Shown: positions 8,355 to 18,527, counted from the first letter of the stretch. The stretch is 64,000 bases of DNA from Cohaesibacter celericrescens (GCF_002866925.1 NZ_PKUQ01000022.1:62001-126000); one strand, 5' to 3'. Numbers and translations are program-made. Notes: generated by a model from the letters alone, not told the origin.

Positions 8355-9890
8355 ATGCAGGCTCTGGACCCACAAACAGCTTATTCGTCAAGTGCTGTTC
8401 TTGCGGCTTCCTCCGAAGACAACGCAAAGGCCAGCCAACAGATCTCTGATCTGGCTCGTGAAGTTGCGTCGGAATTTTCGACAACGACCTATGCGCCCAT
8501 GATGGTACGCGGCCTCATTCAACTTGGCGACTTCGCAGTCCTTACAACGATAGGGCTGATCTCGAGCTCATTCATGGGTGGATCAGTTTTGGCAGGAATT
8601 CATTTGCCGCTGGCCTTTTCTGCAGCTGGTGCTTTGTTGTTTTTGCTTTTCATGCTTTCTACGGATGGCTACGCAGTGCACGAAATGCACAGTTTGGCAC
8701 CGCAAGTTGGCAAGATTATTGGCGCCTGGACTTTGGTGACCGTTCTATTCCTGCTTGTTACCTATCTATCCGGCACTCCAATCGACGAAAACCGGTCTTG
8801 GCTTGGCTTATGGTTTTTTGCAGGCATCAGCTCAATTGCCGCAGTCCGAGCGATTCAGGCCTATTTCATTCACCATTGGCAGGCAGATGGCCGCCTGGAG
8901 CGCCGCGCAGTTATTGTGGGTGGCGGGCAACCAGCTGCTGATATCATCCAATCTTTGGAAAATCAGGTCAATAATGACATTCGTATCTGTGGTATTTTTG
9001 ATGACCGTGATGACGATCGATCCCCTGCCATCGTTGCGGGCTATCCAAAACTAGGTAACGTTGACGATCTGGTTGAGTTTTCTCGCCTTTGTAACATCGA
9101 CATGTTGATTGTTACCATCCCTGTGACCGCCGAGAATCGCGTATTGCAAATGCTGCATAAGCTTTGGGTACTGCCTTTGGATATTCATCTCAGCGCCCAT
9201 ATGAACAAAATGCAATTCCGTCGCCGCAGCTACTCCTATGTCGGCAATCTACCTACAGTCCCCGTTTTTGCCAAACCAATCGCTAACTGGGGATCATTGC
9301 TGAAACGTGTGTTCGATATCGTTATCTCCTGCGTCACAATTGTTGTTTTGTCCCCTGTGCTTATCGGAACAGCTATCGCCATCAAACGTGACAGTGAAGG
9401 ACCGGTCATCTTCAAACAAAAGCGCCTCGGCTTTAACAACGAAGAAGTCCTAATTTACAAATTCCGCTCGCTTTATCACAATCAGAGTGACGAAAAAGCA
9501 GCCAAGTCCGTTACCAAAGGCGATAGTCGTGTAACCAAAGTGGGGCGCTTTATTCGCAAGACATCAATTGATGAATTGCCACAATTGTTCAATGTGCTGT
9601 TAGGAACTTTGTCTCTCGTTGGGCCTCGCCCGCATGTGCCCCACCAATTGACCGATAATCGCCTGTTCGAAGAAGTGGCAGACGGATATATGGCTCGTCA
9701 TAAAGTAAAACCGGGCATCACAGGATGGGCGCAAATTCACGGTTGGCGCGGTGAAATTGACGATGACAACAAGCTCAAACAGCGCGTTCAACACGATATC
9801 TATTATATCGAAAACTGGTCGCTGGCCCTTGATCTCTACATTTTGGCTGTGACTCCGCTGAAACTATTCAATCAAGATGGTGCCTATTAG
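8355..9890 (+). CDS. Undecaprenyl-phosphate glycosyl-1-phosphate transferase (WcaJ/ExoY type)
   Basis: A 511-residue polytopic initiating enzyme that transfers a sugar-1-phosphate to undecaprenyl phosphate, the first step of polysaccharide repeat-unit assembly. The N-terminal half has four hydrophobic helices, followed by a Rossmann-like CoA-binding-type domain (RRAVIVGGGQPAADIIQSL). The C-terminal catalytic domain starts at the helix KRVFDIVISCVTIVVLSPV and carries KRLGFNNEE, IYKFRSL, TSIDELPQLFNVLLG, SLVGPRPHVPH and KPGITGWAQIHGWRG. The full domain set matches the PssA/WcaJ-like polyisoprenyl-phosphate hexose-1-phosphate transferases. The sugar is probably glucose or galactose but cannot be fixed. 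Confidence 0.92.
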   Translation: MQALDPQTAYSSSAVLAASSEDNAKASQQISDLAREVASEFSTTTYAPMMVRGLIQLGDFAVLTTIGLISSSFMGGSVLAGIHLPLAFSAAGALLFLLFMLSTDGYAVHEMHSLAPQVGKIIGAWTLVTVLFLLVTYLSGTPIDENRSWLGLWFFAGISSIAAVRAIQAYFIHHWQADGRLERRAVIVGGGQPAADIIQSLENQVNNDIRICGIFDDRDDDRSPAIVAGYPKLGNVDDLVEFSRLCNIDMLIVTIPVTAENRVLQMLHKLWVLPLDIHLSAHMNKMQFRRRSYSYVGNLPTVPVFAKPIANWGSLLKRVFDIVISCVTIVVLSPVLIGTAIAIKRDSEGPVIFKQKRLGFNNEEVLIYKFRSLYHNQSDEKAAKSVTKGDSRVTKVGRFIRKTSIDELPQLFNVLLGTLSLVGPRPHVPHQLTDNRLFEEVADGYMARHKVKPGITGWAQIHGWRGEIDDDNKLKQRVQHDIYYIENWSLALDLYILAVTPLKLFNQDGAY

Positions 9891-9915
9891 GAGACAGCTG
9901 ATCAAATCAATCAAT

Positions 9916-9940
9916 AGCCCGCACATGCGCGGGCTTTTTT
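9916..9940 (+). terminator. Rho-independent terminator after the initiating transferase
   Basis: AGCCCGC (9916-9922) pairs with GCGGGCT (9929-9935), followed by a T run. It closes the polysaccharide cassette. Confidence 0.85.
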
Positions 9941-10068
9941 CTTGCAGAACCCTGTTTGCCTCAATCGAGACTAAATTCATGTAAAATGTTGAATGACTGA
10001 GGATAATTGTTATCTTGCCACTTTGCTTTATTGCATGACACGGACATTCCCCCTATAAAACCACGAGT

Positions 10069-10145
<77 letters not shown>

Positions 10146-10509
10146 ATTTTCTTCTCCCCGCTTCATCCAAACAATTGTTGTTTTGGTGACTGCTCAGCGC
10201 AAACTCCTCTATTAGAGCTTGTCGGGAATTAGGCTGTTTGGCCTGCATTTTCGTGCGCGACACAACTTACACAGCATCCAATGATATTAGCATCAGCTTG
10301 GCGAATGACGGATCACCAGGATCAATTCACCCTACTTTAAAACACTCGGACGCCACAGATTTTATTGACTTTAAATTTAGCAGAAACGCCGCTGTTGAAT
10401 GGCGCCAACCTTTTTTTTCGCTCGCACTGGGAAGGCTTCTTTTCGATGTCATTAAAATTGTAAGGATATACGTAGTTGTTTGTTAAAAAATGCGAACTAT
10501 GCTCACAAC
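10146..10509. other. Spacer without a recognised gene
   Basis: Frames in this stretch (for example 10238-10486) have no ribosome-binding site or recognisable product and look spurious. An AAGGA at 10461-10465 is too far from the ATG at 10510 to settle the start of the next gene. Confidence 0.4.
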
Positions 10510-10806
10510 ATGATTACTTCATTGAACATAGCAACAGCTGGAATGTCATCGGCGGCGAACCGCTTTGAAGATATAGCGATCGGCATCGCGAACCCTGTAC
10601 CAGACAATGCGCCTCAGCCTGCTGTAAAAGCCGAACAAGACGTAAAACCAGCTGAGCCTATAGCGCCCGTTTCGCCCACTTCAAACATTGACCAAGCACA
10701 ACAGTGGATTGACCTCAAGCAGACAGAGCTTGCCTTCAAAGCCAGCGCTATGGCCACCAAGTCCGTAGCCTCTGCTGCTCAAGAATTGATGGACGTCCTG
10801 CGCTAA
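10510..10806 (+). CDS. Miniature flagellar-rod-like protein (FlgC/FlgB-type termini)
   Basis: A protein of about 98 residues. The N-terminus, SLNIATAGMSSAANRFEDIA followed by IGIANP, matches the start of axial flagellar rod/hook proteins (SLxIAaSGMxAqxxRLdviAnNIAN). The C-terminal helix (LKQTELAFKASAMATKSVAS, ending ELMDVLR) resembles the closing coiled coil of the same family. Only a short proline- and alanine-rich linker lies between, so it lacks the body of a real rod protein. An upstream TTG at 10480 could extend it by 10 residues. No other flagellar gene is nearby. The family resemblance is read by eye and the function is unknown. Confidence 0.65.
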   Translation: MITSLNIATAGMSSAANRFEDIAIGIANPVPDNAPQPAVKAEQDVKPAEPIAPVSPTSNIDQAQQWIDLKQTELAFKASAMATKSVASAAQELMDVLR

Positions 10807-10839
10807 TGCGATAGTCTTTTCTATTTACATTCAATAAAA

Positions 10840-12045
10840 TCAATCAGACCGCGCTTGATCAAGAATGCGTTTGCATTCCAACAACTCGAAAAGAGTTGAT
10901 TGTAAACGGCGCACATCGTCGCGCGCCATCCCCTTGGCGGCCCTATTTCCGTCCTGATCGGTGGGCTCCACACGATGACGAAGGCGTGTAAAAAAGCCAG
11001 ATTTCTGCTCTTCTTCCAACATTTGCGCTCGGCCATCTGCAACAGAAATCGACGCGCTTTCTCCGTGCAGAAACTTTGGATCGCCTCGCACAAGATCACT
11101 TGGAATTTTCTGCCCTAACTCATGTTCTTCAGGAACCATGGCTGGAGCAATATTTGATGCTGGAAATTGCTCAGGCGCGTGTACCACGTGACTAGGTTGA
11201 GGGGCAGCGACAAAATGCGCTGGCAAGGCGGCTGGCGCTACGACGGCCTCGGGTGCAATCCCCGCATTCAAAGCGACAGCTTCCTGATTCACCGGATGCA
11301 TAAAGGTTTGCATGTTGGCCATCGGCGGGCTTTGAGGGTTGGTCGCAGGTTGATGTGCAACAGCATCAGGGTGTATCGGCACCGCGACTGGTGCGGGGGT
11401 TGCGACATAGGCCGCAGTAGGGTGCACAGGTTGGTTCGGCAGGCCCTGCTGCACAGTTGGCGTAGTATCCACACGATTTACGCTTTGTGGCGTTTGCGCA
11501 TGAGGGGCTTGGTTTACCACAGGGACATCTTGAGCGATATCTTGCCGGGGGGACGTTTGCAAAGCCACTGGTTGACGAACAGGGGCTGGAAGCGTTGATT
11601 CTATAGGCCGCGCAGGTTGGGCGGGCTGCATCTGAGGAGTAACAAGTGGAGGTAGATCCACTTCCAGTTCATTTGGTTCTCGTGGCACCGAAGCCGAGGG
11701 AGTATTGGCGCCCGCTGAACCATCCATAGTACCAGCTGAAACGAAGGGACCATCGGGCGTTACATCGTCACCCAAGGTATCAATCACGTGGCGGATGCCT
11801 TGTTCCTTAAGAATACGCTGAACGCCTTTGATGGTATAACCTTCATCATAAAGCAGGTGGCGTATACCGCGCAAAAGTTCCACGTCGTCGGGTCGGTAAT
11901 AGCGCCGCCCGCCACCACGTTTCATTGGTTTGATCTGCGTGAACCGCGTTTCCCAAAAACGCAAGACATGTTGCGGCAGATCCAAGTCCTGCGCGACTTC
12001 GCTGATTGTCCGAAATGCATCCGCACTCTTGCGCAAGATTCCCAC
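10840..12045 (-). CDS. MerR-family transcriptional regulator with long disordered tail
   Basis: A 401-residue protein. The N-terminal winged helix (about residues 13-85; [19 protein letters not shown], then [15 protein letters not shown] and [15 protein letters not shown]) is a clear MerR DNA-binding domain. From about residue 105 to 330 it is proline-, alanine-, valine- and glutamine-rich low complexity. A charged C-terminal helix follows ([20 protein letters not shown]). Genes of this type follow ihfA in most alphaproteobacteria. The target and ligand are unknown, and no cysteine-based metal site is seen. The long linker is typical for this subgroup but unusual for MerR proteins in general. 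Confidence 0.85.
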   Translation of the reverse strand: MGILRKSADAFRTISEVAQDLDLPQHVLRFWETRFTQIKPMKRGGGRRYYRPDDVELLRGIRHLLYDEGYTIKGVQRILKEQGIRHVIDTLGDDVTPDGPFVSAGTMDGSAGANTPSASVPREPNELEVDLPPLVTPQMQPAQPARPIESTLPAPVRQPVALQTSPRQDIAQDVPVVNQAPHAQTPQSVNRVDTTPTVQQGLPNQPVHPTAAYVATPAPVAVPIHPDAVAHQPATNPQSPPMANMQTFMHPVNQEAVALNAGIAPEAVVAPAALPAHFVAAPQPSHVVHAPEQFPASNIAPAMVPEEHELGQKIPSDLVRGDPKFLHGESASISVADGRAQMLEEEQKSGFFTRLRHRVEPTDQDGNRAAKGMARDDVRRLQSTLFELLECKRILDQARSD

Positions 12046-12201
12046 CTAACTCGCGTAAACGCTTTTCCTCTACCGGAAAATATTCAACAAAAACTCTACG
12101 CCAGATCCATCCCTAGTCGGCGAAATAAGTATCCATTGGTTTTGATCCGACCATCCTGCCATTGTGTGTTCCCCAAAACAACAGAATGCCAGATGCCCCT
12201 A

Positions 12202-12513
12202 TCAAGTTTCTTTTGGAGCCAAAGAGTCGTTGATTTTCTTTTTCAACACATTTGACGGCTTGAAAACCATCACCCGGCGCGGTGAAATAGGCACTTCTTC
12301 GCCGGTCTTAGGATTGCGACCGATACGCTCATTCTTATCACGCACAAAGAATGTTCCAAATGAAGACAATTTGACCTGTTTACCATCGACAAGACAATTG
12401 CTCATTTCATCAAGGACCATCTCGACAAGCTCAGCGGATTCAGTCCTAGACAAACCAACTTTTTGGTAGACTGCTTCGCACAAATCCGCGCGCGTAACCG
12501 TTTTACCCCCCAT
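12202..12513 (-). CDS. ihfA: Integration host factor subunit alpha
   Basis: A 103-residue HU/IHF-family DNA-bending protein. Diagnostic stretches are [34 protein letters not shown], the DNA-intercalating arm with [11 protein letters not shown] and the closing VVMVF-like segment [13 protein letters not shown]. The ATG at 12513 is preferred over the first ATG at 12537 because a GAGGA site precedes it and IhfA proteins start with a short MxxxTVTRADL. It heads a two-gene unit with merR downstream. The beta subunit is not in the window. Confidence 0.93.
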   Translation of the reverse strand: MGGKTVTRADLCEAVYQKVGLSRTESAELVEMVLDEMSNCLVDGKQVKLSSFGTFFVRDKNERIGRNPKTGEEVPISPRRVMVFKPSNVLKKKINDSLAPKET

Positions 12514-12843
12514 GCGACAATCCTCATCTAAAAGCACAATTATCTAATGACTCATTTGGTGTTGGAAGGGTATTGCCGGAATCATGTTCCGTCAACAGTT
12601 CCCTTGCCCAATTATTGAACCCAACACCTATAAAGCAATGGAAATTTTCATCAATTTTTCTGGAAAGTGCCAGAAAGTGGCGGGAACCCGCTAAAATCCA
12701 AATATTTATTGATCCGAGGTAATATTTGAATGAAAATCCCAAAATTTCAAATCGACACAAAATAGGCGTATAAGTTTTTAAATACCGTAACATTATGATT
12801 GCCAAGGCATTCTTACTGTAAAGGTATATCGTATCAATGCACT
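12514..12843. other. Spacer between fabH and ihfA
   Basis: This AT-rich stretch of about 330 bases must hold the ihfA promoter. No clear terminator after fabH and no believable reading frame was found; a 93-codon frame here reads as noise. Confidence 0.4.
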
Positions 12844-13821
12844 TTACCAGCGCAGCAGAACAGAACCCCAGGTAAAACCGCCACCCATAGCCTCAAGCAG
12901 CACCACATCGCCTTTTTTGATGCGTCCATCATTGACGGCCACATTCAGAGCCAGAGGAATGGAAGCGGCAGACGTGTTGCCATGCAAGTTTACCGTCGTC
13001 ACAACCTTTTCAGGGGCGATATGAAGCTTCTTGGCACTTGAATCAATAATCCGTTTGTTAGCCTGATGAGGCACGAACCAATCCAGATCTTCAGCGGTCA
13101 TTCCGGTTGCATCGAAGGCATCGGTAATAACGTCTGTGATCATACCGACAGCGTGTTTGAAGACTTCTTTGCCTTGCATCCGGAGATAGCCGGTTGTTTG
13201 GGTTGTAGAAGGCCCTCCATCAACAAAAAGTTTTTCTTTGTGGCGGCCGTCTGAGCGGATATGGCTGGTTAAGATACCGCGATCCGAGACGTCGCCGGTC
13301 CCCTCTTCCGCTGTCAAGACAACAGCACCGGCACCATCGCCGAACAAAACACATGTTGTACGATCATTTAAGTCGAGCAGACGAGAAAATGTTTCGGCAC
13401 CAATGACCAGTACATTTTTGGCCTTACCACATCGAATATAAAGATCAGCGGTCGTCAAAGCAAAAACGAAACCCGAACAAACGGCTTGCAAATCAAACGC
13501 CACACCGTGATGAATGCCGAGCATATTCTGAATTGCCACAGAAGTTGCTGGGAAGGTGTTATCAGGTGTTGTGGTGGCACAAATAATCAGGTCAATGTCC
13601 TGAGCGTCCATACCTGCATTTTCTAGAGCGTCCAGAGCAGCATTATACCCAAGATGAGATGTATACTCCCCCTCTTCAGCATTGTATCGCTGCTCGATAC
13701 CTGTGCGTTGCCGAATCCACTCGTCAGACGTGTCCACAACTTTGGTGAGATCGTCATTAGTGACGACTTTTTTTGGTAGATAGGATCCTGATCCTACCAC
13801 GACAGACCGTAACACGCTCAC
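12844..13821 (-). CDS. fabH: 3-oxoacyl-[acyl-carrier-protein] synthase III (KAS III)
   Basis: A 325-residue thiolase-fold enzyme that condenses acetyl-CoA with malonyl-ACP to start fatty-acid synthesis. The catalytic triad is visible: Cys in [11 protein letters not shown], His in [11 protein letters not shown] and Asn in [15 protein letters not shown]. The start is a GTG whose first bases overlap the plsX stop codon (GTGA, 13818-13821), so the two genes are translationally coupled. This plsX-fabH pair is conserved widely. Confidence 0.96.
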   Translation of the reverse strand: MSVLRSVVVGSGSYLPKKVVTNDDLTKVVDTSDEWIRQRTGIEQRYNAEEGEYTSHLGYNAALDALENAGMDAQDIDLIICATTTPDNTFPATSVAIQNMLGIHHGVAFDLQAVCSGFVFALTTADLYIRCGKAKNVLVIGAETFSRLLDLNDRTTCVLFGDGAGAVVLTAEEGTGDVSDRGILTSHIRSDGRHKEKLFVDGGPSTTQTTGYLRMQGKEVFKHAVGMITDVITDAFDATGMTAEDLDWFVPHQANKRIIDSSAKKLHIAPEKVVTTVNLHGNTSAASIPLALNVAVNDGRIKKGDVVLLEAMGGGFTWGSVLLRW

Positions 13822-14873
13822 TCTGCGCTCTCCTCATCAGCCGCAAATCGACTTTTTTGATAAACAGTAAGATCCTGTTCAATTTTTGCAGTCAGGCCAT
13901 TTTTGACCATATCATACCCGAGTCCGATTGCCGCGGCGAAACCTTCACCATCAGTGCCACCGTGGCTTTTGATGACAATACCGTTCAAGCCCAAGAATAC
14001 GCCACCATTGACCTTGTTCGGATCCATTTTTTCGCGCAACTTAACAAAGGCAGAGCGCGCAAAGAGATAGCCAATTCGGGCCATCCAAGTCCTGGTCATC
14101 GCCGACCGCAAATACTCGGCCAATTGCTTGGCGGTGCCTTCCGCGGTTTTCAAAGCGATATTGCCAACGAACCCCTCAGTCACCACCACGTCAACCGCGC
14201 CGGTTCCCAAATCGTCGCCTTCGACAAATCCCTTGTAATCCAAATGTGGCAAATGAAACTCGCGCAACATCCGGCCGGCTTCCTTGACTTCATCAAGGCC
14301 TTTGACATCTTCTTCGCCAATATTGAGCAATCCAACTGTTGGCCGTTCGATGCCAAACAAGGATCGCGCCATAGCCCCGCCCATTAAAGCAAAATCAAGC
14401 AGCTGCTGTGCGTCGGCTCCGATTGTAGCTCCGACATCCAAAACAACACTTTCGCCACGTAAAGTAGGCCAGATAGCCGCAATGGCTGGCCGTTCTATGT
14501 TGGCCATCGTACGCAAACAGAATTTAGACATAGCCATCAACGCGCCGGTGTTACCAGCTGAGACACATACATCGGACGCGCCTGTTTTAGTGGCTTCAAT
14601 GGCATTCCACATGCTCGATTTGCCACGCCCACGACGCAAGGCTTGACTGGGACGCTCATCCATTTGGATCATTACGTCACAATGTTCGAACGTACTGGCC
14701 TGTTTGACACGCGGGAAGTTCTCAAGCATCGGCTCGATCGTATCTTTGTCACCAAAGAGCACGTAGCGAATGTCAGGACGGCGAATAAGCGCGATGTCGG
14801 CGCCTTCAAGGACAACCGCAGGCCCATTGTCACCGCCCATTACATCCAGTGAAATTTTTACTTGTTCAGACAT
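13818..14873 (-). CDS. plsX: Phosphate acyltransferase PlsX
   Basis: A protein of about 351 residues that makes acyl-phosphate from acyl-ACP for phospholipid synthesis. Family signatures are [12 protein letters not shown] at the N-terminus, [20 protein letters not shown] and [11 protein letters not shown] at the C-terminus. The ATG at 14873 fits family alignments ([11 protein letters not shown]). A TTG at 14900 with a GGGAG site 6 bases upstream would add nine residues and remains possible. It overlaps fabH by four bases. The usual rpmF is not found between DUF177 and plsX here. Confidence 0.94.
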   Translation of the reverse strand: MSEQVKISLDVMGGDNGPAVVLEGADIALIRRPDIRYVLFGDKDTIEPMLENFPRVKQASTFEHCDVMIQMDERPSQALRRGRGKSSMWNAIEATKTGASDVCVSAGNTGALMAMSKFCLRTMANIERPAIAAIWPTLRGESVVLDVGATIGADAQQLLDFALMGGAMARSLFGIERPTVGLLNIGEEDVKGLDEVKEAGRMLREFHLPHLDYKGFVEGDDLGTGAVDVVVTEGFVGNIALKTAEGTAKQLAEYLRSAMTRTWMARIGYLFARSAFVKLREKMDPNKVNGGVFLGLNGIVIKSHGGTDGEGFAAAIGLGYDMVKNGLTAKIEQDLTVYQKSRFAADEESAE

Positions 14874-15054
14874 ACCAGATTTTCTCAACGCTGCTTTCAA
14901 TCATTGCTCCCGTCGAAGGCAAGACAGGCAGATATTTTATTGGGTCTGTTCCCGCATTCTCCGCAGCGCTTATCTATAAGCTGAGAGTTTTTAGGACAAT
15001 ATCCATTTCCAGCCAAGAAACAACCGGATTGTTGAAATGTTGACCCAAAGGCCC

Positions 15055-15657
15055 TTATTTCTCTTGATCTTTTGTCAGGTGCTGTTTGAGCCCTGCTAAT
15101 GCAGAAAAGGGATTATCAGCAGAATCAGGGCCACCTTGATCTTCGATGTGACCGGTGAAATGAGCATCTTTTGCGCGTGGATAATCATCAAGTGCCAAGG
15201 CAAAAAACTCTTCAGCGTAATAACCTACGTCAATTTCTTCGCCTTCAAATTCTTCCGGTGGATCTTCTGCATCGGGATTGATTATCATTTCTCCACCAGC
15301 GACATTATCATCCGTTTTACGAGCATAAGGATGGCCAACGGGGAGCAATGTGACGGTGAAAGCTTCATCAATATGTTCGATAATCGGCACCAGAGTAACC
15401 ACACAAGATTGTTCTACAGTGCCACGAATTTGCCCTTCGATGCGTACACCGCTCTTTTTCCAAGGCAAGACCCGCGCTTCAACTGAAAATGCACTGACCT
15501 TTAAAATATTCAATCTCTGACGCAACTCTTCGCGCATACCTTCATCCGCTTCGCCTTTGACAATCTCGCCAAGACTTTTGAGACGAGCAACACCAACAGG
15601 CAAAGACATAACGGGTGGTCGTTGAACGATGTCGTCGGTCGGTTCTTTTTGGGTCAC
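15055..15657 (-). CDS. DUF177 (YceD-like) protein
   Basis: A protein of about 200 residues. The core (PVGVARLKSLGEIVKGEAD, then SCVVTLVPIIEHIDEAFTVT) and an acidic middle (EDPPEEFEGEEIDVG) followed by NPFSALAGLKQ match the alphaproteobacterial DUF177 family. The family is linked to 23S rRNA or large-subunit biogenesis in several bacteria and plastids; that role is inferred from the family. The start is uncertain: the GTG at 15657 has an AAGG upstream, while a TTG at 15693 would give 212 residues. It precedes plsX, as is usual. Confidence 0.82.
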   Translation of the reverse strand: MTQKEPTDDIVQRPPVMSLPVGVARLKSLGEIVKGEADEGMREELRQRLNILKVSAFSVEARVLPWKKSGVRIEGQIRGTVEQSCVVTLVPIIEHIDEAFTVTLLPVGHPYARKTDDNVAGGEMIINPDAEDPPEEFEGEEIDVGYYAEEFFALALDDYPRAKDAHFTGHIEDQGGPDSADNPFSALAGLKQHLTKDQEK

Positions 15658-15793
15658 GATGATCAGCCTTAATCTGGAACTATCTGGCGCCAAGACCTGT
15701 CGCCGAATTGAATTTGATACACATGTATCGCAAGTTTGGCAATTTCATAGGCATTGCGTCAATTCTTGAGCATTTGAATCATGCCGTACACAA

Positions 15794-16360
15794 CTAATTT
15801 GCGATTTGTTCGACCTTTTGTTCGACATGAGGAATCTCAGCGAAGGTGATCGTCCCTTTCAAAAAGGATTCGATGGCCTGTGCTTTGAGAGCTTCTTCGT
15901 TGTCTAAAACATACTGCGCCAATATATTTGCTTCCGGACGACTTTGCGGCTCATCCGGATAAATATTGCGCGACAAGGCGCTTGCCAAGGCCTCCAAACT
16001 CTCTTCCCGTGCAATATCATAGGCCTCGACCCGTCCATAAAATGACTGAGCCATTTTTTTGATTTTCTTGGGAACAGAAAGGTCCCCGACCCCTATTTCA
16101 CGCAGAGAATCATCCATATCGCGGAAAAACCGATTGAAGACCGCCTGCCCGACGTCTTTAGCGTTGCCGTCCTCATTGCGCAGAAAATGAAACACGACAT
16201 AGGCATGCAGCACAATCATCTCGAACCGCCCGTTGATAGAATCCTCAACTTTATAATCGAGATAGAACACAGGCTGCCTCGACCGCGCCACGATTGCGTC
16301 ATACAAAAGAGCGGCAATTTGCTCTTTCTTGGTATCTTTGCGGAATAGTTTGAAGATCAT
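15794..16360 (-). CDS. Ubiquinol-cytochrome c chaperone (CBP3/UQCC1 domain)
   Basis: A 188-residue helical protein of the CBP3/UQCC1 family, which helps cytochrome b biogenesis for the bc1 complex in mitochondria and alphaproteobacteria. Typical pieces are FYLDYKVEDSINGRFEMIVL, HAYVVFHFLR, FNRFFRDMDDSLREIGVGDL and VPKKIKKMAQSFYGRV. It lies upstream of DUF177 on the same strand and divergent from the BamE-like gene, the usual arrangement in this order. Confidence 0.88.
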   Translation of the reverse strand: MIFKLFRKDTKKEQIAALLYDAIVARSRQPVFYLDYKVEDSINGRFEMIVLHAYVVFHFLRNEDGNAKDVGQAVFNRFFRDMDDSLREIGVGDLSVPKKIKKMAQSFYGRVEAYDIAREESLEALASALSRNIYPDEPQSRPEANILAQYVLDNEEALKAQAIESFLKGTITFAEIPHVEQKVEQIAN

Positions 16361-16675
16361 AGAAATGTCCGTTCGGCTCTTAATGACAAGATTCAGGTTT
16401 TGTCTGTCACGGATTACGAACAGACGACGGCTTAATCATAGTGCTAACCGATATAGGGTCTAGTTTGCCAGAAATCATCACCTTGTTTGCGACAAAGATT
16501 GCTTTTCTGGGCTAAAAAGGATACCGACTAGGACCTCTTACAGACAATCGGGCGCAGAAATGCCCTTTTGTTATTGAATACAATCAGTGTTTATATCCGA
16601 TTGTGCTTTTGCCTAAGGCAAAGTTGATCGTAAGAAAACATGTGGATCAGTTATCATCAGGAGTACCACACTCAC
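16361..16675. other. Divergent intergenic region
   Basis: About 310 bases between the bc1 chaperone and the BamE-like lipoprotein must carry divergent promoters. A weak dyad CTTTTGCCT/AAGGCAAAG lies just before the lipoprotein gene (about 16607-16623). No RNA gene was recognised. Confidence 0.35.
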
Positions 16676-17173
16676 ATGTGCAGCCAACATATAGACCTTC
16701 GAGGTCAAACCTCTAAAGAACGCATTTTTTCATCGCTTAAGACCGCCTCCTTGGCCGTTTGCCTGGGGACAGTTTTTCTATCCGGCTGTATCACAGAAGA
16801 AACGTCGATCCACGGTTTCGTACCGACGGAATATACTCTCGATCAAATCACCGAAGGGTCTAGCCGCGAACAGGTTATGCTAACGCTGGGCTCTCCATCT
16901 ACAATCGCCCATTTTGGCAATGAAGTGTTTTACTACATTTCCCAAACGCGCAAGAAACCAGTGGCGTTCATGAATTCCCGTCCAGTTTCCCAAACCGTTG
17001 TGGCTGTTTATTTTGACGAAGAACAACGCGTTTCTCGTACGGTTCGCTATGGCTTAAAAGACGGACAGTTGTTTGACTTCACCAATCAGGTTACGCCAAC
17101 TGGTGGTGCAGAAAGCAACTTTCTCAGTCGTTTGATGAGCAACGCCGGCCCGCAACCGGACTTCACCAAATGA
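16676..17173 (+). CDS. BamE/OmlA-like outer-membrane assembly lipoprotein
   Basis: A protein of about 165 residues. A lipoprotein signal ends at LSGC, followed by the SmpA/OmlA (BamE) domain: EYTLDQITEGSSREQVMLTL, GSPSTIAHFGNEVFYYISQT and VVAVYFDEEQRVSRTVRYG. BamE is an accessory subunit of the complex that inserts outer-membrane beta-barrels. The ATG at 16676 follows CAGGAG at a rather long spacing; an ATG at 16640 would add 12 residues before the signal. It is a monocistronic gene with its own terminator. Confidence 0.85.
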   Translation: MCSQHIDLRGQTSKERIFSSLKTASLAVCLGTVFLSGCITEETSIHGFVPTEYTLDQITEGSSREQVMLTLGSPSTIAHFGNEVFYYISQTRKKPVAFMNSRPVSQTVVAVYFDEEQRVSRTVRYGLKDGQLFDFTNQVTPTGGAESNFLSRLMSNAGPQPDFTK

Positions 17174-17214
17174 TAATTTCCTGATTTAGGCTAAAAGACT
17201 TTTGATACAATTCA

Positions 17215-17245
17215 GGGTGCAATCTTTTCAGATTGTGCCCTTTTT
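17215..17245 (+). terminator. Rho-independent terminator after the BamE-like gene
   Basis: GGGTGCAATC (17215-17224) pairs over ten positions with GATTGTGCCC (17231-17240), with two G-T pairs, and is followed by TTTTT. Confidence 0.8.
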
Positions 17246-17247
17246 AT

Positions 17248-18450
17248 TTAGACGATTGCCGTGCGCTTTTTGTAGGCCTGTAGCATCAAAAGCAGGAGGC
17301 AGAGCACAACCGGCGGGAACATCACCCAGTTCAATTTTTCCCATCCGAAGGCATTGAGTATCCCTCCTGATGAGAAGGATGCGATGGTAACAGTGCCAAA
17401 GACCAAAAAGTCATTTGTCGCCTGCGTTTTGGCCCGTTCAGAAGGGTGGTAACAATCGGTCAACATGGTCGTTGCTCCGATGAAAGCAAAATTCCATCCC
17501 ACTCCGAGCAAAATCAAAGCAATCCAGAAGTTTGCCACTTCAATACCCATAAGGGCGACAGTGGAACAGCCAGCCAGCATAAAAAGGCCGAGTACAACGA
17601 TCTTCTCTTTTCCAAATTTCTGAATCAGCGATCCCGTAAAGAAGCTGGGGCCGAACATGCCCAGAACGTGCCATTGAATTGCAAGAGTTGCGTCTTCCTG
17701 GCTGTGGTTGCACGCGATCATGGCAAGCGGTGTTGCTGTCATGACAAAACTCATCAAAGCATATGTGACTGCTGCACAGGATGCCGCCACAATAAAGCGG
17801 AACTGCGAAACAATCTCGACTAAAGGCCGACCACCCTGCTGTTGGATCTCTTTGGTTTGATCGGGGACTTGCAAGAATAGCAAGAACAGCACACCGACCA
17901 GACCAAGCACGGCCTGCCCCAAAAAAGCGCCTGCAAATAGCACCGGCTCAAACAGATCCTTTGTCAAGATAGAGGTTTGTGGCCCAATGATGCCGGCCAA
18001 AATCCCACCGACCATAACCCAACTGATTGCCTTGGGCCGGAATGCTTCGCTGGCCGTATCGGCGGCGGCGAATCTATACTGCGCAACAAAGGCCTGACCT
18101 GCTCCGGACAAAAATGTTCCAAAGCAAAAGAGCCAGAAGGAACCTTGTAAAATGGCAAAACAGCTCAACAACCCCGCCAATGAGCTGCCAAAGGCCCCAA
18201 TCAAGAAGCCTAATTTTCTCCCCAAACGCTTCATCAAAAAAGCCGCAGGATAGATCATTGCCGCGGTGCCGAACACGTATGAAGAGACCGGCACAGTCGC
18301 TAGAGATTTGTCAGCCCCCAACAAAAAATAGCCAACCAGCCCACCCATAGCGACAACGATGGTTGGCATCGCGCCAGCAAAGGACTGAGCGCCTGCCAAA
18401 ATAATGCTGTTTCGGCGCGCAAGGCGATCGTCAATGGCATAATTGGTCAT
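17248..18450 (-). CDS. Major facilitator superfamily transporter
   Basis: A 400-residue protein with about twelve hydrophobic helices. The MFS loop motif between helices 2 and 3 reads MKRLGRKLGFLIG, and glycine-rich helix 4-5 segments (SWVMVGGILAGIIGPQTSIL) are typical. The substrate cannot be predicted. It is convergent with the BamE-like gene and lies downstream of thiL with a 260-base gap, so it is probably a separate unit. Confidence 0.85.
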   Translation of the reverse strand: MTNYAIDDRLARRNSIILAGAQSFAGAMPTIVVAMGGLVGYFLLGADKSLATVPVSSYVFGTAAMIYPAAFLMKRLGRKLGFLIGAFGSSLAGLLSCFAILQGSFWLFCFGTFLSGAGQAFVAQYRFAAADTASEAFRPKAISWVMVGGILAGIIGPQTSILTKDLFEPVLFAGAFLGQAVLGLVGVLFLLFLQVPDQTKEIQQQGGRPLVEIVSQFRFIVAASCAAVTYALMSFVMTATPLAMIACNHSQEDATLAIQWHVLGMFGPSFFTGSLIQKFGKEKIVVLGLFMLAGCSTVALMGIEVANFWIALILLGVGWNFAFIGATTMLTDCYHPSERAKTQATNDFLVFGTVTIASFSSGGILNAFGWEKLNWVMFPPVVLCLLLLMLQAYKKRTAIV

Positions 18451-18527
18451 TTGATATCCTGAGAGATTCGCTTCGCGACAATGCGGGGACTTGAAGATTG
18501 ACTCAGAACATCTTTAAGGGCAAGTGA

